Origin: Tubiluchus corallicola
Lineage: Eukaryota > Priapulida > Priapulimorpha > Priapulimorphida > Tubiluchidae
Assembly: GCA_030141605.1 (NCBI GenBank)
Contig: JAQGDQ010000510.1
Location: forward strand, 86,001 to 150,000
Length of the DNA: 64,000 bases
Reading direction: 5' to 3'
Shown here in pieces: positions 58,050-64,000 of this stretch (within the stretch, counting starts at the first letter, position 1; every line of letters begins with the position of its first letter). A program made the translations under genes and the position numbers. The notes beneath the pieces are model-generated. The model did no database searches, had not been told where the DNA came from, and saw only the letters and a list, made by a program, of their open reading frames with translations.

Positions 58050-59895
58050 CTGTGCAAGAAACAAATGTTAACCAAACAGAACACATTAAACTTACAAGCA
58101 GTCACACATGATTTATATTCTGTCAACGTTTCAGTATCATCAGTAAGACGAAAGAGCGAAAACTGCAGATTTTATCTAAATTCGATAGTCTGCAGGTTTC
58201 TGCATTACGTAACAACCATGAAGGAGGTACTGGTTAAAGTTAAAATATTTTAACTAGTAATGGATATAAGCCGTCTACAGTGGGGAAATATATCCAGGAG
58301 TGCCGTTATTTTGTTTTCTGCAAACTTCAGTAAGCTGGAGGACGCCTGAGATACAAAAAAACAACGAACAAAACACAAAAAAACAACGGAAAACCTGGAA
58401 ACAGCAAACAGTACATTTTGGAAAACATGACATGGACTATAAGATGAGAGAGCATAACGGAATATTGGCAACAACAGAAAATATATTTTTCCAATGACAC
58501 TCTTAATGATGAGAGTTAAATATTTTTTCACAGTTATTATGCTGATTGGAGAAGACGTATTGGCAGATTGGAATATTGGACTAGCACGCCATGCTTTTGC
58601 ATGTGTGGGCAGCCAGACAAGAGTAGGTGTGTAAAATTGTGTATTAACTATTTTTAGTTACGTGGGCGTGGTCAGGTAGTGGGCTGGAATCGTCATACGT
58701 GCTGGGCAGGTACATATTAAATAATCTCAGACAATGGAAAGTGATTGATGACCGTGGGTCAAAGGATAAAGTAAGCATACAGTTTTTTAATAGTTTCCAT
58801 CTTCTCCTATTTTTTGAATTAGAGCCACAATTTTTGGAATGTGGTTAGGAGGTATCGAGTTCTTGCATGTGCGGCTGAATATTGATCATTTGGAACATTG
58901 AATTGATTTCTTAATTGCCCATTTATTTGTCACATACAGTAACATCATACAACAGAGAGTAAAGAGAAAGAGAGACAGGGAGAGACGGATGGAAAAAGAA
59001 CATACAGTCACCGAGCGTCCACCACTCACTCATAACACAATGATAAATTAAAAGGTTATAAATTGTAAGATAAATTATAATGGAAAATAATGACCTGGCG
59101 TTAGTATATAAGCAACTCATTATATAGCATATTGTTTAATAATAATCAATATTGATAATACTGGAAATTAATTAGAATTCTTCTAAAATGGGCAATAACA
59201 AAATAAACAAAAAAATAATGCAACATATAAGTAGAGTGCAAATAGCCTGTAATAAAGTAATAAATTTTTTAAATTACTATGACAAGACATACCAAAATAG
59301 ACAGATATTTAAAAAAAATCTGCAAAATAGGCACTTATAAGAAAAAGTTACAATATTCCGCACTCGTGACAAGAATCAGAAAATGTATAATAATGTTATT
59401 CACATTGTCACATTACTATACTACTACAACTATAATTACTATAATGTTCTTAATATGCATGCAGATATGCGGACATATTTTTCTTATTTCATGACAATAT
59501 ATATTTATATTTATACATACATATACCTATCTCTTGGAGGAGGCATACTAAAATATGACCCACATCACCGTGTAGCTTCCTACCAAGCACAGGTTGAAGG
59601 TTTTTTCTATAGGCTGTTTGATCAAAATTTGCAAGAAAACAGTGAACTCACAAGCTTTGAGTACAGGTCGATGTAAGAAAAACAAAATTGACAGCAGAAA
59701 AACGAGTAGCTCATCACCGCAATGAATATTAACTGGAATCTCAATAGCTTATAAGGATCTAAGGAAAAAAAGTGATTGTTGGAATATGGAAAATATCCAA
59801 AAAGAGTGCTTAATGAGATTAATAAATGAGACATACAGTGCAAATGGGACTTCTCCTGCTGAGTTAACGGATCCGCCACAAGACTATTAGACACA
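58050..59895. other. Upstream of the recognised CPED1-like exons, nothing assigned
   Basis: The N-terminal exons of the CPED1-like gene should lie here or beyond the window, but none could be fixed. A (TA)-rich tract lies near 59495-59530. The frames at 58250-58531 and 59279-59676 show no domain. Confidence 0.3.
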
Positions 59896-59899
59896 TGCA

Positions 59900-60325
59900 T
59901 GTAGCATGCACTTCTGTGAAATCAAAGAGGAATTTTATAAGATGTCACGAAGGATTAATAAGAAGTTGGAGGGGGTGATTCAAAAAGTAGAAAGGAATTT
60001 TATTGTGATTTTCGGTATTTCTGAAGAAGGGAACTTAGTGCTTGAACATTGGCATCATGAAGGTTCATACATGAACAATAGAACGACGTAAAAAAGTAAA
60101 CTTAACTTTGAAACGGACTGGTGTATTTGCCCCACCTGTAGTAATTCATCGACTAGGGAAACAACAGGAAAGTAGCCCTACAACACGACCATTGATGGTG
60201 GAATTTTCATCACACTATGATAGGAATGCTGCTTTGAGAAATACGAAAAAGCTGAAAACAGAGCAGAGAAATAAGGTCTTCATTAAAGCTGACATGACGA
60301 AGACTGAGTTAACTGATTAAAGAGT
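59900..60325 (+). mobile_element. LINE ORF1 remnant (RRM-like type)
   Basis: NFIVIFGISEEGN in the first frame (59906-60091). In the second frame (60108-60320) follow PVVIHRLGKQQESSPTTRPL, MVEFSSHYDRNAALRNTKKL and NKVFIKADMTKTE. IFGISE, HRLGK...RPL, the DR..ALRNTKKL helix and VFIKADMT are the conserved blocks of a LINE ORF1 nucleic-acid-binding protein. One frameshift near 60090. Confidence 0.75.
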
Positions 60326-61030
60326 TAAATGGGAAAAGGAAGGCGATATCGGTGGTCAAAACTTTAGTTAAATTGTGAAGTAATAGACGAAGAGAAGTCA
60401 GACACTAGAACTTTTTTAGACATGAACTGAATTTTCTGTATAGCTATAGTAATATTATTATTTTTTGATTACAAATGGCAGGTGTGATATGTGTAAAGTC
60501 CACTTATAAACTGTAAGTTGTGAAAAGTATGATAATTATAGTATTGACAGAGTCGCATTTATGCAGACATGGAAACGTTTAGTTTTTTCTGTCTGCCGTG
60601 GCTGAATAGTTTTTCGTTATATGATAATATGATAGCCAAGTATATTTTAAAGCATAACTTTGCACGAGGTCTAGTTTGTTAAAAGATTTCTTGGTAGACT
60701 AATTAGTAGGTGACAGTGGTAAGTTAAATGAGGAAGGACCATGAGGACTACAGTTGCACATGTTGTCAATTAACATTTGCGATATACTTTAAGCGTCTAG
60801 TTCACGTATCCGTATCCATTTTCCTACACAAACTTGGCGTGTCGTCTTTGACAGGGTGTTTCCCCAAATTATATGCACGTTTATTCAACTTTTGAATATC
60901 CACGTGATCGCATTTTGTAGAGAGCGCCAGTGGCGCCTGATTCGATGGAAGTACCATGTTCTTGATGGTTTTAAACCGTATGGTAACAGAGATTATGTTT
61001 TTTGAAACAATAGCGAAGTCTAATTGTTTA
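60326..61030. other. Intergenic, nothing recognised
   Basis: AT-rich spacer between two LINE fragments of opposite orientation. No RT sequence follows the endonuclease piece that ends at 61033, so that LINE is truncated here. Confidence 0.35.
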
Positions 61031-61032
61031 AG

Positions 61033-63984
61033 TCAACAATAATTTAACTGTTTCAACGACATCAGCTTGTTGTCTGTGCACAGTCCGTGGCTATTTCTCG
61101 CTTTATCAGGTTGATATCGTTGTGGATAAAACGTGTCCAGTTGAGCTAACCGACTATTCAAATCACCCATAATTATAACCTCTTGCCCTTTCTTAACTGC
61201 GTCTAATATAGAATTGTTTAAGTCAACAAAGTGCTGCATAGTATAAAATGAAGATTCTTTTGGTGAAGTATGAATACCACCTACCAGTACATCATGTAAG
61301 CTGGCTATCATAAACCATATTTGTCAACTTTTCCTCTGTCTATGGTCGATACCTCTTTTGCTAGTTTGTTTGTGACATGCAGTGCAACTCCACCCCTGTG
61401 GCCTGTTTCACGTGTTATTTTGCTTCAAATAGATTTCTTCAAATTGACAAAATATCCCGTTTACATTCCAAGCAGAAATTTTTAATGAAATACTACTCAT
61501 TTGTATCTGAAGTTTTTGTTTCTATATCTACCCGGGCTATAAGATCTGTCACCACTATAACCTCGTCGTGTTTGTCTCGTGCAAGGTTTTTGTTCCGTGA
61601 CTAATCTGTGTACTAGTTGATCTACTAGAGACTGGGAATTTAGTCCTGTGGTTTGAGTTACACTACTGTGACGCTCAGGCTTATTTTAGGCCAGGTTATG
61701 TAACTAGTTCCTACTGTTATAATTCCACCATTTATAAAAGAACTTTAGTTAAGATGTTTAACGGTATAATGACAGAAGCCAACCTGTTCTGAAATCAGAT
61801 TTCACCTGTACATTCAGTGATACTGTTTATGCATTACTACTAGATCATGTGATTGAAGCCACGTAGACGAAATTTTGGCTGTTCAGTTCGCCCACGTATT
61901 CCGCTTTAAGTTGGCGAGTTAAGCGGACGTTCACATGTCATAAAATGATGGTTTAGTAGTAATAGTGCTTGCTTGTAGAAAAGCGATCTGTCTACCTGGT
62001 TACGACAGAGACGATGGTTGCATTCTAGCGATGATACTTACCTGTTGCTGATTATATTTTCCTGACGCTGATGATACATCACTTACCAGTTGTCGATGAT
62101 ATCTGCTGCTGATGATACTTACCCGATTTACCTGACGTTGGTGATACTGTCGTTGGTGCTTCCATGCTGTGATTACAAAATTTGTAATCCTTACCTTGCG
62201 ACGAGTGCAGGAGCTTGGATGCTACCCCATTTTGGCGTCATATAAGTGGAGGCGTGTACATCAGGAGTCGTCAAAGTTTGGAGACGTCGTCGTCCACGTA
62301 ATCAGCTCCATCAAGAGGTAGTGTAGTTCCATGGTGCACCATTCCTCGATCAAGCCCCTGGTGAGGAGATGCCGCGGAATGGGAGCAGGAGAATAGTCGC
62401 TTGATGATGCCAAGACTGGACTGGTGAAAAACATTACGTTGTTCTTTCTCTTCTTAGCCGGCTTAGTCTTTATTATTAACATTTATCTTGTAATGTGTTT
62501 TGAAATATTCATTAAATTGTTATATTACTTTATTGATTCAATGGTTTCTTCTCAGTGTTTTCGACTAAGTGTTTTATTCTTTACCTAAGGGTTACACTTA
62601 AGTCACGAACCACATATTTACAATAACGGAACTTGGACTACATCGTCACAACTACTTTCATCACGCTCTGATGTTTTTACTTCTTAAGGTTGGTTTCTAT
62701 AGCGCTTCTGGTTATCACTTGAATTTTTGCTATTTCTTACTAGTATTGTCTTTAGGTGGGATGCGAATATTTTAACGCCATCACTGCTTAGGTGATGTAA
62801 ATCACTTTGATAAAATCTTGGGGATACACTTGGTTTTGTTTAACTGTTTGCCCATAAGCTATCGTGGTTACACAGTATCACGTTTTCGCCACAGAGTTTT
62901 GCTCCGACATAGTGTTTAATAGTTTAATTATGCATTTTAGGTTTGCTTTACCTGAGGGGTTTGCTAAAGAGACAATTAAGCGTTCACATTTTGACTGTAG
63001 TAAATCAACAGAGTCACAGTACATATGAACATACTCGCTTAAGTCTAAAACAGCCCTGTCTAAGTCGTTAACAGCTACATCGATTATAATGACTTTTCTC
63101 CACTCTATAGTGGGAATAGCTTGAGGTGCCAGGATCGCTGCATCAACACTTTTTGCTACAGAGTTTACTATAGAGTAAATAAAAGATCTGTTACCCGTTG
63201 AATAGTAATTGTGTGAGGTGACTCGTGTGTGTCTGCATCGTTGCACCCTGAAGACTGGATCGATTTTGGTCTCTTTCTAGGAAACCAGTTGTATCTCGGC
63301 TTGTTAGCAGTTTGTTGTGTAGGTCGTCGATCATTTTGCTTTTGTTGAAAGACGTTCATTGACTGTCTTAATTTCGCTACTTTCTTTTCTTTTCTTTAGG
63401 TTTTCTTTTTCCAGTGCCAGCTGATGCATTTGTTCTTGAAGATTCTCTACTTTGTTTCTCATGACGGCTTTTTCGTAGTCCTTCTGTTTTAGGTCCATGT
63501 TATGTTTTTGCTGTATTTTATTTAATGTCTCTGATCTCTCTGCCTCTAGTCTTCTAATTCATGCTTCGCGTCGCTTACTGGAGCAATGTCTTTTCGTTTA
63601 TTCGCTTCATTTGCTTCTCAGAAACATTTCATTTTCTAATTTATATAACAGCTTGTTTACCTTTACACTGCTCACACATTGGCATCCACTATTCTTATTC
63701 TACATCTCCACCAAAATCTGTTCGATTTTGCTCATCCTCGCATCTTGTTTAATCATTTCGTTCGATTTTCTTCCAACTCTTCTGTTTGTTCTGTTGCTTA
63801 ATGTCTTTATTGCAGTGGCTTCGTTTTCTTCTTCATTTTCGGATTCTGCTGCAGCACAGGTATCCGTCGTTATTACGTTTTGTGCATCATGATTTGATGT
63901 TGATTGTTCTGCATCAATTATGGTACATGGTGTTTTATTTGGATTTTCTATGGCAGAAGTTCGCCAAGTTTCTCTCCACACCAT
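61033..63984 (-). mobile_element. CR1-like LINE with SGNH-esterase ORF1 and endonuclease, split by a solo LTR
   Basis: Minus-strand order: an acidic N-terminal piece (63984-63700), a coiled coil with many Gln/Lys/Glu (about 63545-63360), the frame with RPTQQTANKPRYNW, then an SGNH-type esterase piece: WRKVIIIDVAVNDLDRAVLD (block with ND), CERLIVSLANPSG, and FYQSDLHHLSSDGVKIF with the catalytic DxxH (about 62800). After the inserted LTR, ORF1 resumes in frame with QTTGLNSQSLVDQLVHRL and a basic RRGYSGDRSYSPGRYRNKNF tail. ORF2 begins at an ATG that overlaps the ORF1 stop as ATGA, reads MSSISLKISAWNVNG (about 61490) and then VGGIHTSPKESSFY and IIMGDLNSRLAQLD (61311-61033), an endonuclease with an internal loss. 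RT is absent. SGNH ORF1 plus EEP endonuclease is CR1-type. Frameshifts make it dead. Confidence 0.82.
61662..62655. mobile_element. Solo LTR, 984 bp, with 5-bp target duplication
   Basis: The element spans 61667-62650, begins TGTGACGCTCAGG and ends ATCGTCACA (7-bp terminal inverted repeat TGTGACG/CGTCACA). It is flanked by ACTAC on both sides (61662-61666 and 62651-62655). TATAAAAG at 61733-61740 fits a promoter if the LTR is read on the plus strand. A diverged array of TGATGATACTTACC-type units fills about 62025-62150. The 73-codon minus frame at 62261-62482 is unexplained. No internal retrotransposon genes are present, so this is the product of LTR-LTR recombination. It probably belongs to a Gypsy-type family, judged only from the ends. 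Confidence 0.9.
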
Positions 63985-64000
63985 TTAAGGTAACTTCGAC
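63985..64000. other. Window edge
   Basis: The LINE ORF1 reading frame may continue beyond the window; only its probable initiator region is seen. Confidence 0.3.

Noticed and set aside
58050-58095. 46-bp intron with GTAAGT donor before the first recognised CPED1-like exon
   Set aside because: Far shorter than any other intron here, and the required frame has a stop just upstream.
58250-58531. 93-codon minus frame as the next CPED1-like exon
   Set aside because: Its peptide is a hydrophobic/serine mixture with no cadherin-like pattern, and no donor with the right phase was found.

Overview
The window is nuclear DNA of an invertebrate animal, probably marine; the species cannot be named from the sequence. 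The case rests on AT-rich DNA, spliceosomal introns with GTAAGT-type donors and pyrimidine-AG acceptors, animal glycosylation enzymes (XXYLT1, EXTL2, CPED1 and carbohydrate sulfotransferase families), and many decayed non-LTR retrotransposons of CR1/L2-like and related types.

Host genes. Six loci could be reconstructed, and all six are predicted Golgi or secretory-pathway enzymes acting on glycans: a single-exon type II glycosyltransferase with an EDD motif (524-1555, +); a carbohydrate 6-O-sulfotransferase-like locus broken by three frameshifts (7191-8201, -); the terminal exon of an HNK-1/chondroitin-4-type sulfotransferase (10848-11729, +); a two-exon xyloside xylosyltransferase XXYLT1 (26628-28133, +); a five-exon EXTL2-like GT64 gene (34394-39680, +) whose splice phases all agree; and five exons of a CPED1-like cadherin/PC-esterase gene (54018-58049, -), incomplete at both ends.

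Mobile elements. Between the genes and inside introns lie at least twelve LINE fragments: ORF1 coiled-coil/RRM-like and SGNH-esterase types, endonuclease, reverse transcriptase, C-terminal zinc-knuckle pieces and a PHD finger. There is also a KRBA2/GIN-type integrase relic, a SAP-box gag relic, a 188-bp hAT-type MITE with an 8-bp target duplication, and a 984-bp solo LTR with a 5-bp target duplication. The solo LTR interrupts a LINE ORF1; joining the target site restores the reading frame and reveals a 4-base ATGA overlap with ORF2.

Repeats. The largest is a 33-bp minisatellite of about 52 copies (23544-25280) with a 264-bp higher-order period. Two compound trinucleotide/hexanucleotide tracts (9807-10314 and 49283-49705), 56-bp, 81-bp, 141-bp and about 160-bp tandem arrays, and several dinucleotide tracts follow.

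Most unexpected is a minus-strand relic at about 29140-29788 that reads, in one frame with a few stops, like a TATA-binding-protein-type two-repeat fold. The strongest overall theme is the run of glycan-modifying enzymes in one 60-kb neighbourhood.
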